Assembly (NCBI GenBank): GCA_903928685.1
Contig: CAIYRS010000043.1
Coordinates: 90,384-154,383 of the forward strand
Source: an uncultured Methylococcaceae bacterium
GTDB taxonomy: Bacteria > Pseudomonadota > Gammaproteobacteria > Methylococcales > Methylomonadaceae
Direction: 5' to 3'
Length of the DNA stretch: 64,000 nucleotides
The position numbers and the translations under genes were made by a program. Under the pieces are notes generated by a model, which was not told the origin of the DNA, did no database searches, and saw only the letters and a program-made list of their open reading frames with translations. Every line of letters starts with the position of its first letter. Positions within the stretch are counted from its first letter, which is position 1. Shown piece by piece: positions 1 to 7,877 of the stretch.

Positions 1-6
1 ATCAAC

Positions 7-291
7 ATGAACCCCCTCATCAGCCACAACAAAACCGCAATTTTAGACTTAGCCAAACAGCATGGCGTTAAATCCATTAGTTTATTTGGTTCAATGGTGC
101 GCGGAGATGTTAGCGACAATAGCGACGTGGATTTTTTGGTAGAACTTGAACAAGGCCGCGACTTGTTTGATCTGGGCGAATTGCTGATGGATTTACAAGC
201 CTTACTGCAACGAAAAGTCGATGTAGTCACCCAAAATGCGTTGCATCCGAGTATTTCTTCCCAAATATTGAAAGAAGCGCAGCCATTATGA
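7..291 (+). CDS. MNT-type nucleotidyltransferase antitoxin
   Basis: A 94 aa minimal nucleotidyltransferase. The family signature is clear: a Gly-Ser pair at residues 28-29 (LFGSMVRGD) followed by an Asp-x-Asp metal site at 40-42 (SDVDFLVE). Proteins of this size are the MntA half of HEPN/MNT toxin-antitoxin pairs, where the MNT protein AMPylates and silences the HEPN ribonuclease. The stop overlaps the start of the following HEPN reading frame (ATGA), the usual coupling for this pair. That HEPN partner carries two in-frame stops, so this antitoxin appears to be orphaned. The start is the first ATG in the window; no upstream region is visible. Confidence 0.85.
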   Translation: MNPLISHNKTAILDLAKQHGVKSISLFGSMVRGDVSDNSDVDFLVELEQGRDLFDLGELLMDLQALLQRKVDVVTQNALHPSISSQILKEAQPL

Positions 292-611
292 AAGATGACT
301 GTGTTTATATTGAGCATATCATTGACTGCATTGACCGAATCGACTAATACACGCAGAACGATCGGTTTGTATTCATGAACTCGCCTATGGTGCAAGATGC
401 GGTGATTAGAAATTTACAAACACTTTCAGAATCTACGCAAAAACTGTCCGATAAGCTTAAAGCAGAACATCCTGAAATTAATTGGAAAGCTATTTAAGGA
501 TTTAGAAATATCTTGGTTCACAACTATTTAGGTCTGGACTTGCCGCAGATTTGGGTTGTTATTGAAAATCGGTTGCCGCAACTGAGGGGAAATCTTGAGA
601 AACTAATGTAA
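288..611 (+). pseudogene. HEPN (DUF86-type) toxin with two in-frame stops
   Basis: Read in one frame from the ATG overlapping the MNT stop, this gives a 107-codon HEPN-like protein. It is interrupted by TAA at 345-347 and again at 495-497. The second stop sits just before the family's RNase motif, which is still readable as GFRNILVHNY (Arg-x4-His-x-Tyr). Length, position and motif match the HEPN toxin of MntA/HepT pairs. Only point changes are needed to restore the frame, so the loss looks recent. No in-frame restart would give a full HEPN fold, so I call it a pseudogene rather than two small genes. Confidence 0.8.
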
Positions 612-631
612 ACCTAAAAACCAAAAACCGC

Positions 632-664
632 GTAGGGTGCATTAGTGGTAACGTAATGCACCGG
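632..664. repeat. REP-like hairpin
   Basis: The arms GGTGCATTA and TAATGCACC (636-662) flank a short loop, making a stem-loop just downstream of the broken HEPN gene. The TAGGGTGCATTA...TAATGCACC layout resembles REP-type repeats that are common between genes in Proteobacteria. It lies between the convergent ends of the HEPN remnant and the minus-strand gene ending at 678. Confidence 0.55.
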
Positions 665-677
665 ATGTCCTCTACTT

Positions 678-1846
678 TTAGAATAATGAAAAGCTTTCGC
701 CGTTAGCATTAACATCGAGCATCCAAGTTCGCCCCATTTGAGTTGAAAGCCAACGAGCTACCTCATATAGCGCTCTTAAATGGCCTAATACAATTTCCTC
801 TTGTTCGCTGTTGAATGTGCTAGTTGTTTTACCATGCGCTGCACTGCCACGAAAAGTTTTAGCTTCTATGAAAGAAAGCCATAACCTCTGGTCACACTCA
901 GATAATTTGCCATAACCCAATGAGGGCAGGATTTCATTAAAAATGTATTTAAATTTTTTATATTTGTTTTGTTCCCAAAAAAATTCAGCCTCAGATAAGT
1001 TTAATTTATATTTTGCAAATACTGCTTCTCGCACAAGAGAATCGACAACACCACATGCAATCATTGTAGCTTCCGCCCAGCGGCGCATGTTAAACAGGTA
1101 ATAAGCTGAACAAAACTGCAATTCAAATTCAAAATCTTCTGAACCATTGATTAGCGAATCAAAACGTGACTGTATATCTGATCTTTCAACGTAATGTTTA
1201 ATTATTGAATGACTATGGTTAAGGTTGTCATTTTTAAAATAGCCTTGTTGGATCATCTTTCCTATTCTTGGATCATTAATCTGCATAGGCACGGATTCGA
1301 AAAGATATTCTGAAACGGGGAGAAGTGAAAATCGAAATGGTGATATGGTAGCAACACGATAAGTATCAACCACATCTGCTATCTTAGGTAAAATCTCCGT
1401 ATTGAAGAAATCGAATGTTGGGAACAGGTTGGGCTCTACGACATTACGTTCTGAAATACGCAGGTAAATATCTTTAGATATTGAAAATTCTGCATATAAT
1501 TCGACAACCGTTTTGGCTTGCTCGACATGTAAATAAGGTAACTCAATTCCTTAACGAGCTTTTTAATATCGGGTAAATCTGTTTCTGTAGCGAATAAGGG
1601 AACAAAAAATATTTTTGGTTTATTTGGTTGATTTCGCTGATATATTTCGATTTTATCTGATTTTTCTACTGTCCAATGATTGGTTACTTTGATTCGCAGT
1701 AAATCGTTGCGAAAATTAATTCGTAATTGTACTTTTCCAATCTCAGGACTGTACTCAACAGTAATGACCTTATCATGGTTAATCCCTACGGTGTACGGTA
1801 TTTCTATCCAGGAAAAGAATGCTAATTTAACGAGGTCTTCTTTCAT
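678..1846 (-). pseudogene. Hypothetical protein with HEPN-like C-terminus, frameshifted
   Basis: Two minus-strand frames join into one gene of about 389 codons. The first (1846 down to about 1550) encodes a lysine-rich N-terminal half ending near KKLVKEL. The second frame opens just after a stop at 1551-1553 and reads GIELPYLHVEQAK onward to 678 without interruption. One missing base around 1545-1553 accounts for the break. The C-terminal part contains FRGSAAHG, an Arg-x4-His pattern like Apea-type HEPN domains, but I cannot assign the family firmly. The downstream half could start by itself at GTG 1373, but the frame is open well upstream of that codon, which argues for a broken single gene. 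A sequencing error is the main alternative. Confidence 0.6.
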
Positions 1847-1894
1847 ATCGAACTACCTTCTGAGCAAAAATCCATTATTATCAAATCTTGTTGT

Positions 1895-1972
1895 ATGGGC
1901 AACGCATTTTCCTGCCCACCAATATAAACACACGATGCTAAAACGGTGGGCAGAAAAGCGTTGCCCACCCTG
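1895..1972. repeat. MITE-like palindrome, copy 1
   Basis: This is a degenerate copy of the element found better preserved at 2213-2294 and 2643-2724. Inverted arms (GGGCAACGC...CCTGCCCACC and GGTGGGCAG...GCGTTGCCCACC) surround a short AT-rich centre (AATATAAACAC). The outermost bases have diverged from the GTAGGGT end of the other copies. There is no coding capacity of its own. Confidence 0.75.
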
Positions 1973-1986
1973 CCGAGCCATTATCA

Positions 1987-2199
1987 ATGAAATTATTAGA
2001 TACCGTGGCGTTATTGAACGATGTTCCTACTGTCGGCTTATCGAAAGGCCAAGTCGGTACTATTGTTGAGGTTTACGAGCCAGATGTTTTTGAGGTCGAG
2101 TTTTGCGATCCGCAAGGCCGTAGCTATGCGTTAAAAACCTTAGCGGCTAATGAATTGCTGCTTTTGCATCATCGTCCGGTTTTGGAAAAGGCGGCTTGA
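1987..2199 (+). CDS. DUF4926 domain protein
   Basis: A 70 aa protein starting MKLLDTVALLND, with the short beta-rich pattern of DUF4926 (GLSKGQVGTIVEVYEPDVFEVEFCD). These small proteins of unknown function often sit in toxin-antitoxin or accessory regions, and the neighbours here are of that kind. It lies between two copies of the MITE-like palindrome. The family call rests on recognition of the sequence pattern; no function is implied. Confidence 0.75.
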   Translation: MKLLDTVALLNDVPTVGLSKGQVGTIVEVYEPDVFEVEFCDPQGRSYALKTLAANELLLLHHRPVLEKAA

Positions 2200-2212
2200 T
2201 GGCGTTAGTCTC

Positions 2213-2294
2213 GTAGGGTGGGCAACGCTTTTCCTGCCCACCAATATAAACACTCGATACTAAAGCGGTGGCAGAAAAGCGTTGCCCACCCTAC
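2213..2294. repeat. MITE-like palindrome, copy 2
   Basis: An 82 bp element with ends GTAGGGTGGGCAACGC and GCGTTGCCCACCCTAC as near-perfect inverted repeats. The inner arms (TTTTCCTGCCCACC / GGTGGCAGAAAA) continue the palindrome around AATATAAACACTCGATAC. It starts 13 bases after the DUF4926 stop. It could fold into one long hairpin when transcribed. No transposase is nearby. Confidence 0.85.
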
Positions 2295-2342
2295 TTATCT
2301 GCCCACAGCACGACAAGTTTTACTTATAAATAGGCATATTTT

Positions 2343-2549
2343 ATGTACGCGATTGAATTTGAAACCGATGTTTTCAACAGTACCATCCAAATACCGATTG
2401 AATATAAAGAACTTGAAGCTAAGCACATAAAAGTCATCATCGTAGAGATCAGCAATACGCAAAAAAAGCTTCCAGATGGTTTTTTAAATCCTGTCGCCAT
2501 CAGCAGCTACAAAAACGTCGCCAATCGGGATGAGTTATATGACTGTTAG
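2343..2549 (+). CDS. Small antitoxin-like protein
   Basis: A 68 aa protein (MYAIEFETDVFNSTIQIP...) with the size and placement of a VapB-like antitoxin. Its stop overlaps the start of a PIN-domain reading frame at 2539 by 11 bases, as in many type II pairs. The N-terminal half is predicted beta-rich and the C-terminal half (FLNPVAISSYKNVANRDEL) resembles a toxin-binding tail. I infer the antitoxin role from context and size rather than from a recognised DNA-binding fold. The partner toxin is truncated. Confidence 0.6.
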   Translation: MYAIEFETDVFNSTIQIPIEYKELEAKHIKVIIVEISNTQKKLPDGFLNPVAISSYKNVANRDELYDC

Positions 2550-2646
2550 GGCGTTTGTTGACACCAACATCTATATATACGCGCTAACCCAATCGCAACA
2601 AACTGGCGATGAACACAAAAGAACGCTTGCCTTAACAATCGCGTAG
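2539..2646 (+). pseudogene. PIN-domain toxin, truncated by repeat insertion
   Basis: This frame begins MTVRAFVDTNIYIYAL, where VDTN is the first acidic motif of PIN (VapC-like) ribonucleases, and runs 35 codons before meeting TAG inside the end of MITE copy 3 (element begins at 2643). No continuation of a PIN domain is seen after the element, so the remaining three quarters of the toxin, including the other acidic residues, are gone. It overlaps the preceding antitoxin-like gene, consistent with a former operon. Confidence 0.75.
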
Positions 2647-2724
2647 GGTAAGCAACGCTTTTCCTGCCCACCAATATAAACACTCGATACTAAAACGGTG
2701 GGCAGAAAAGCTTGCCCACCCTAC
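2643..2724. repeat. MITE-like palindrome, copy 3
   Basis: 82 bp, same length and centre as copy 2, with ends GTAGGGT and ACCCTAC. It breaks the PIN-domain reading frame at its left edge, which shows that this element has moved or been inserted after the toxin gene was in place. No obvious target-site duplication is visible at the two edges. Confidence 0.85.
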
Positions 2725-2885
2725 CTTTCGTTTTAATCTCAAACGCCTACACCACACCCCATAAAATCTTATGGCGGTTTTCTGATGAAATCTTTATTTG
2801 GTGAATTTACGCAGAAGTATTTCTGTGTTTGCGGCGGCGTTTGCTTGTTAGAAACGGCTGCGGCTGGGGGATTTTTACGCTGGAT

Positions 2886-2944
2886 GTTGGCTTCAGGTTT
2901 TTATCGTTCACACATAACGATATGCGAACGATAAAAACGCCAAC
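2886..2944. terminator. Long hairpin downstream of rlpA
   Basis: Outer arms GTTGGC (2886-2891) and GCCAAC (2939-2944) enclose inner 13 bp arms GTTTTTATCGTTC (2897-2909) and GAACGATAAAAAC (2926-2938). The structure lies just past the minus-strand rlpA stop at 2972 and could end that operon's transcript, although there is no classical T-run after it. The stretch 2725-2885 before it shows no gene. Confidence 0.45.
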
Positions 2945-2971
2945 TGAGGTGAAGAAACAAGAAGGAAAAGC

Positions 2972-3445
2972 TTAGCCTGGTTGGTCTGTTAGCTGGGCAA
3001 CGGTGGTGTTTTCAAATAATGGGCGGATTTGGATGGCGCCTGTGCCTGATTTTTGTATGCCTAGCTCTTTAGCGGCGGCATAGGATAAATCCATCACGCG
3101 GTTGCCGTGGAATGGGCCACGGTCATTAATGCGGACGATCACGCTGCGGTTGTTGTGTAAGTTGGTTACTTCTACGTAGGAAGATAACGGCAAGGAGTTG
3201 TGCGCGGCGGTCATGGCGTTCATGTCGTAACGTTCGCCATTGGCGGTGCGACGGCCTTGGAAGCGGCTGCCATACCATGATGCTAGGCCTTGTTTGTCAT
3301 CACCCGCTTGTTGGTGGTGATGGCTATGATGTCTGTGGTGGTGTTGCCGATGGCTTTTACGCTGTGAAGCTTCGGCGGTGGTGAAAACACTGCTAATAAA
3401 ACTGCTTAGCACAATAATCGAAATTGCTGTGATCAGTTTATTCAT
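2972..3445 (-). CDS. rlpA: RlpA-like septal ring lytic transglycosylase
   Basis: A 157 aa exported protein. An N-terminal signal peptide (about residues 1-26) is followed by a run very rich in histidine (about 32-46) and then the RlpA double-psi beta-barrel domain: GLASWYGSRFQGRRTANGE, TAAHNSLPL, INDRGPF and MDLSYAAAKELGI are its hallmark segments. RlpA cleaves naked glycan strands of peptidoglycan. The usual C-terminal SPOR domain, which brings many RlpA proteins to the septum, is absent. Its start overlaps the mltB stop by four bases, and it is the last gene of the cell-wall cluster. The histidine run could bind metal ions; that is a guess. Confidence 0.9.
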   Translation of the reverse strand: MNKLITAISIIVLSSFISSVFTTAEASQRKSHRQHHHRHHSHHHQQAGDDKQGLASWYGSRFQGRRTANGERYDMNAMTAAHNSLPLSSYVEVTNLHNNRSVIVRINDRGPFHGNRVMDLSYAAAKELGIQKSGTGAIQIRPLFENTTVAQLTDQPG

Positions 3446-4416
3446 GGGAACGACCCTTTTTTGTTTAAGATAGATTGGCTTAATTGATAGACCGCCATGG
3501 CATATAAAGGGCTGTGGTTATAACGGGTGATTACATAGAAATTTTCTAAAACCGCCCACAACTCTTCGCTTTGTTCTTGTTTTAACTCAAGAATTTTTAT
3601 CTTTTCAGATAAAGCCAAAGGCACGGATATTTTTAAGTTGAGTGATTCTAACTCAGCGAGTCTTAAATCCGGCTTAAGGTTGGGGGTAATCTTAGTTTTG
3701 TATAAATTATTTTCGGCAGTCATCGGCACGGCAATGGGGTGGCCTTTTTGCCAATGATGGGCGGCAAAATACTGGGCGACGCTGCCGATAATGTCGGTTT
3801 TGCTGTGCCAAATATCGCGTTGTTGGTTGCCGTCAAAATCGACGGCGTAGCGCCGAAAACTGCTGGGCATAAATTGCGGCATACCCATTGCGCCTGCGTA
3901 AGAGCCTATCGGCAGCGCGGGGTTTAAGCCTTGTTCGCGGCATAACAGCAGAAAATTCTCCAGCTCACCCAGAAAAAATGGGCTACGCGGCGGATAAGCG
4001 AAGGCTAAGGTGGCTAGCGCGTCGATAACCCGATATTTGCCTTGGTGTTTGCCGTAATTGGTTTCTACGCCGAGAATGGCGACGATGATCTCTGGCGGCA
4101 CGCCATATTGCTGTTCGGCGCGTTGCAAGGCGGCGGCGTTGTCTTTCCAGAACTGTACGCCGCCATCAATACGGGCATCGGTCAGAAAAATTTTGCGGTA
4201 TTTGTACCACGGCATGGCTTCGGCGGGTTTCGCCATTTTTTGCAGAATATCGTCTTTAATTACCGCATCAGCCAGCCAGTGTTGTAGCTCCTCGGTTTTA
4301 AATTGATGTTGGTCGTGCATGGCGTGGATAAAGCCATCGACAGGCTGGCTTTCAATAAAAGGCGTGGCACAAGCCGCCAATAACAGGCTGCTGGCGATTA
4401 CAGATAATTTCATCAT
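3442..4416 (-). CDS. mltB: Lytic murein transglycosylase B
   Basis: A 324 aa lipoprotein of the MltB family, which cleaves glycan strands of peptidoglycan to leave 1,6-anhydro-muramic ends. The lipobox LLAAC places the lipidated Cys at residue 16. The catalytic Glu is at 118 in ILGVETNYG, and the family segments GSYAGAMGMPQFMPSS and FDGNQQRDIW follow. The gene starts one base into the rodA stop (shared base 4416) and overlaps rlpA at its end, so it is translated as part of the mre-mrd-rodA operon. Its length is close to that of related enzymes. Confidence 0.93.
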   Translation of the reverse strand: MMKLSVIASSLLLAACATPFIESQPVDGFIHAMHDQHQFKTEELQHWLADAVIKDDILQKMAKPAEAMPWYKYRKIFLTDARIDGGVQFWKDNAAALQRAEQQYGVPPEIIVAILGVETNYGKHQGKYRVIDALATLAFAYPPRSPFFLGELENFLLLCREQGLNPALPIGSYAGAMGMPQFMPSSFRRYAVDFDGNQQRDIWHSKTDIIGSVAQYFAAHHWQKGHPIAVPMTAENNLYKTKITPNLKPDLRLAELESLNLKISVPLALSEKIKILELKQEQSEELWAVLENFYVITRYNHSPLYAMAVYQLSQSILNKKGSFP

Positions 4417-5546
4417 TAGCGTGATAGCCGTTTTTTATGGGTGTGGATGGACATCAGAATGCCGAAACCCGCCAGCAAGGTGACGATAGAAGTGCCGCCG
4501 TAACTAATCAGCGGTAACGGTACGCCAACCACGGGCAATACGCCGATAACCATGCCGATGTTGACGAACACATAAACAAAAAATGTAAATGCCAAGCTGC
4601 TTGCCAGTAAGCGGCAATAGGTGTCTTGGGCTTGCGAGGCGATGTACAAGCAACGGGCGATAATCAATAAATACAAAATCAACAACCCCACACAGCCAAA
4701 CAGGCCGAATTCTTCCGCGAACACCGCAAAAATAAAATCGGTGGAGCTTTCTGGTAAAAAATCCAATTCCGATTGGGTACTGCCCAACCAGCCTTTGCCA
4801 TAAATGCCGCCCGAACCAATGGCAATTTTTGATTGGATGATGTGATAGCCACGGCCTAAAGGATCGGCTTCTGGGTTTAAAAACGTCAACACCCTATCGC
4901 GTTGATAGCCGTGCATAAAATGCCAAATAATCGGCAACAACGCAGCAATGGCGGCGGCGATAGCCATCATCAAGCGCCAAGACAAACCAGCAAAAAACAA
5001 TACCCCAGCCCCGGAACTGGCAACCAGCAAGGCGGTGCCTAAATCCGGTTGTTTGGCGATCAGCAACGTCGGCAACAAAATCAACACCGTTGCCACCAAT
5101 AATTGCTTGGGTCTGGGCGGCAACGGGCGATCTGCCAAAAACCACGCGATCATCATCGGCGTGGTCAGTTTTATCATTTCCGAAGGCTGAAAGCGGAAAA
5201 AGCCCAAATCTAACCAACGCTGTGCGCCCTTGCCAATCTCGCCCATTACCAACACCGCAATCAACAAAAACACGCCAATACCAAACAGAATGGCGGAATA
5301 GCGTTTGAATTGGTAAGGATTAACATGCGCCAGCGAAATCATCACCGCAAAGGCCAAACTGATACGCGCCGCTTGCCGATACAACACGCCCATATCTTGG
5401 CTGCCTGCGCTGTACAGGATGATAAAGCTTAATAATGCGGCGAAAAACAGCCCGATAAACAACGGAATATCAATATGCAAACGCCTTAGGATATTGCCGA
5501 TGATGGATGGCGGCTCAAAATGTTCGCGGCGGGTTTCGGTTTTCAT
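4416..5546 (-). CDS. rodA: Rod-shape peptidoglycan glycosyltransferase RodA
   Basis: A 376 aa SEDS-family polytopic membrane protein. RodA polymerises glycan strands from lipid II during side-wall growth, in partnership with PBP2. Typical segments are present: KGAQRWLDLGFFRFQPSE, IAKQPDLGTALL, AIGSGGIYGKGWLGSTQ and the C-terminal VGVPLPLISYGGTS. About ten hydrophobic segments span the protein. It lies ten bases after the PBP2 gene, the expected partner, in the order mreB-mreC-mreD-mrdA-rodA-mltB-rlpA. Confidence 0.95.
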   Translation of the reverse strand: MKTETRREHFEPPSIIGNILRRLHIDIPLFIGLFFAALLSFIILYSAGSQDMGVLYRQAARISLAFAVMISLAHVNPYQFKRYSAILFGIGVFLLIAVLVMGEIGKGAQRWLDLGFFRFQPSEMIKLTTPMMIAWFLADRPLPPRPKQLLVATVLILLPTLLIAKQPDLGTALLVASSGAGVLFFAGLSWRLMMAIAAAIAALLPIIWHFMHGYQRDRVLTFLNPEADPLGRGYHIIQSKIAIGSGGIYGKGWLGSTQSELDFLPESSTDFIFAVFAEEFGLFGCVGLLILYLLIIARCLYIASQAQDTYCRLLASSLAFTFFVYVFVNIGMVIGVLPVVGVPLPLISYGGTSIVTLLAGFGILMSIHTHKKRLSR

Positions 5547-5556
5547 ACGGCGGGCC

Positions 5557-7395
5557 TTATTGGCGGTTTTTTAGATATTGCTTGATGATTTTGCCTGCAA
5601 TCGGTGCAGCCACCGAGCCACCGTGACCACCGTTTTCAACAATTACCGCCACGGCGATTTGTGGATCATGCGCGGGCGCAAAAGAGATAAACAAGGCATG
5701 GTCGCGCAATTTAAAGTCGATGTCGTGTTCGTTGTATTTGGCGTTTTGTTTAATGTTAAACACCTGCGCGGTGCCAGTTTTGCCAGCGATTTGGTAGGGA
5801 ATATTTTTGCCAATGCTTTTGGCAGTGCCGCGCTCGCTATGCACGACATCCACCATGCCTGCCACGATGGCATCGATATTTTCCGCCTTCAGTGGTATCT
5901 CGCCTTTATGGGTTTGTGGGCCTGGCAACGTGGCGTTGGGGGTGACGATCCTATCCACCAAAAACGGCGTGACAATCTGGCCTTTATTGGCGAGCGTGGC
6001 AGTCGCCCTTGCCAATTGCAACGGCGTTACTTGGTGAAAGCCTTGGCCTATGCCTGTGATTAAGGTGTCCCCCGGAAACCATTGCTGCTTTTTCTGCGCT
6101 TCTTTCCATTGCCGTGATGGCAACAAGCCGGATTTTTCACCGACCAAATCGATACCGGTTTTTTCACCAAACCCGAATTGTTTTAGGAAATCGTACATGC
6201 GGTCGATGCCTAGCATGGAAGCCAAACGGTAAAAATACACATCGCAAGATTGGGCGATGGCATCATTCATATTCACCGAGCCATGCCCGCCTTTGCGCCA
6301 ATCGCGGAACTTATGGGTAACGCCGGGCAATTGGTAATAGCCGGGGCAAAATAATTTTTGTTCGGCATTGATGGCATCGTATTGCAAGCCTGCCAAGGCC
6401 ACAAACGGCTTCACGGTTGAGCCCGGCGGATACAAGCCCCGTAAGGCGCGGTTATATAAAGGTTGGTCTTGCGACGACTCTAGGGCTTTATAAGCATCGT
6501 TAGTAATGCCGACCACGAACGGGTTGGGGTCAAAACCCGGACGGCTGCTAAATACCAACACGCCTCCGGTTTTAATGTCGATGGCAACCACTGCGCCGTT
6601 ATAGCCTTCCAAAGCATCGTAGGCGATTTTTTGCAGGTCTATATCTAAGCTCAGATACAAACTCGCGCCCGTTTCGGGGTTGGTTTCGTTCAGGGTATTT
6701 AAAGACCGCGCTTGTACGTTAGTCTCAATTTCCGCGTAACCCGCTTTGCCATGCAATTGGCTTTCATAACTGCTTTCTATGCCCAATTTGCCGATATGGG
6801 TAGAGCCACGGTATTCGGCAATAGGCAGTTCTTTCATTTCGTTTTCGTTAATGCGCCCGACATAGCCGATGACATGGGCGGTCAATTCGCTGTAGGGATA
6901 ATGCCGAACCATGTGGGTGCGAATGTCCACGCCGGGAAAGTAGGGTCTGACCACGGCAAAACGCGCCAATTCTTCATCATTCATATTCAGCAACAACGCG
7001 GTGCTGGTGAAGCGTTTTTGGCGTTTGTATTGTTTTTGGAAGCTGTCGATTTTATCGTCGGAAATGTTGAGTAGCTTTTGCAGGCGATGCAGGGTGTCCG
7101 GCATATTGCTGATTTGTTCGGGGGTTAATTCCAAACTGTACGACGGGGTGTTGTCGGCGAGGATTTTGCCGTTGCGGTCGTAAATAATGCCGCGCGTGGG
7201 CACTAGCGGCACAATTTTTACGCTGTTTTCTTTCGCCATCGAGGCGTAACGCTCGTGTCCGAAAATTTGCAGATAAACCAAGCGGATGACTAAGGCGGAG
7301 GTAAGCAGGCTGATAACGGCAAACGCCACTAACAGCCGTCGGTGAAAAACGCGCTGTTCGGCGGAATTGTCTTTCATCGAATAAAAATCCGACAT
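5557..7395 (-). CDS. mrdA: Penicillin-binding protein 2 (elongasome transpeptidase)
   Basis: A 612 aa class B PBP that cross-links peptidoglycan during rod elongation. There is a single N-terminal membrane segment (about residues 19-42), then the PBP dimerisation domain, then the transpeptidase domain. The SxxK motif is in PPGSTVKPF, the second motif is SCD (AQSCDVYFY), and the third is KTG in IAGKTGTAQVF. The start overlaps the mreD stop by one base. It forms the core elongation complex with the neighbouring RodA and MreBCD. Confidence 0.96.
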   Translation of the reverse strand: MSDFYSMKDNSAEQRVFHRRLLVAFAVISLLTSALVIRLVYLQIFGHERYASMAKENSVKIVPLVPTRGIIYDRNGKILADNTPSYSLELTPEQISNMPDTLHRLQKLLNISDDKIDSFQKQYKRQKRFTSTALLLNMNDEELARFAVVRPYFPGVDIRTHMVRHYPYSELTAHVIGYVGRINENEMKELPIAEYRGSTHIGKLGIESSYESQLHGKAGYAEIETNVQARSLNTLNETNPETGASLYLSLDIDLQKIAYDALEGYNGAVVAIDIKTGGVLVFSSRPGFDPNPFVVGITNDAYKALESSQDQPLYNRALRGLYPPGSTVKPFVALAGLQYDAINAEQKLFCPGYYQLPGVTHKFRDWRKGGHGSVNMNDAIAQSCDVYFYRLASMLGIDRMYDFLKQFGFGEKTGIDLVGEKSGLLPSRQWKEAQKKQQWFPGDTLITGIGQGFHQVTPLQLARATATLANKGQIVTPFLVDRIVTPNATLPGPQTHKGEIPLKAENIDAIVAGMVDVVHSERGTAKSIGKNIPYQIAGKTGTAQVFNIKQNAKYNEHDIDFKLRDHALFISFAPAHDPQIAVAVIVENGGHGGSVAAPIAGKIIKQYLKNRQ

Positions 7396-7877
7396 CAGTT
7401 ACGTTTACGCAAACGGACAAACCGCAACACGGTATAAACCAAAGGCCAACAGATGGTGCCAGTGAATACCGGCCACCAAAAACTGGCATGTAATTGCGCG
7501 GGATGTTGTAGGTTTTTGATGAAGAACAGCAACAGCTGCGATAACAACAGGCAGAAAAATACAAACAGGCCTTGTTGCAATAAGGGAAATTGGCGCAGAC
7601 GTTTATGCAGTTTTAAGCAGATGTAAATAACTAAAGCATACGCCAGCGCATATTGCCCAAATAGCCGTCCGGTGAGGACATCGGTGAGCAAGCCGAAGGT
7701 CCAAGCGTGAAAAATCCCGACTCGTTCCGGTAACGCTAATGACCAGTAAATTAAGGTCAACAATACCCAATCCGGATTCAGCATCGCCAGTTCCGGCGGT
7801 AACGGCATAATCCGTAAACACATCGCCAAGACGATGGACAGGATGATGCGACCAAAGCCATAGTAAAGATCAGTCAT
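7395..7877 (-). CDS. mreD: Rod-shape-determining protein MreD
   Basis: A 160 aa integral membrane protein with about five hydrophobic segments, of the size and position of MreD between mreC and mrdA. MreD stabilises the MreBC scaffold of the elongasome. Sequence conservation in this family is low, so the call leans on the hydropathy pattern, the N-terminal LRIMPLPPELAMLNPDWVLL region (typical of MreD) and gene order. It overlaps mreC by eight bases. Confidence 0.92.
   Translation of the reverse strand: MTDLYYGFGRIILSIVLAMCLRIMPLPPELAMLNPDWVLLTLIYWSLALPERVGIFHAWTFGLLTDVLTGRLFGQYALAYALVIYICLKLHKRLRQFPLLQQGLFVFFCLLLSQLLLFFIKNLQHPAQLHASFWWPVFTGTICWPLVYTVLRFVRLRKRN

Noticed and set aside
1545..1570. 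Programmed -1 frameshifting in the HEPN-like gene at the AAAAAG run
   Set aside because: A slip at that run would meet an in-frame TAA at 1551-1553 before joining the downstream frame, so a plain indel explains the break better.
1680..2069. 129 aa plus-strand frame
   Set aside because: It runs antisense to the HEPN-like gene, through MITE copy 1 and out of frame into the DUF4926 gene.
1895..2724. CRISPR-like array, because of three similar repeats
   Set aside because: The units are palindromic 80-base elements separated by genes and unequal distances, with no spacers or cas genes.
5578..6063. 161 aa plus-strand frame opposite mrdA
   Set aside because: Antisense shadow of a well-conserved PBP2 domain; no ribosome site or independent support.
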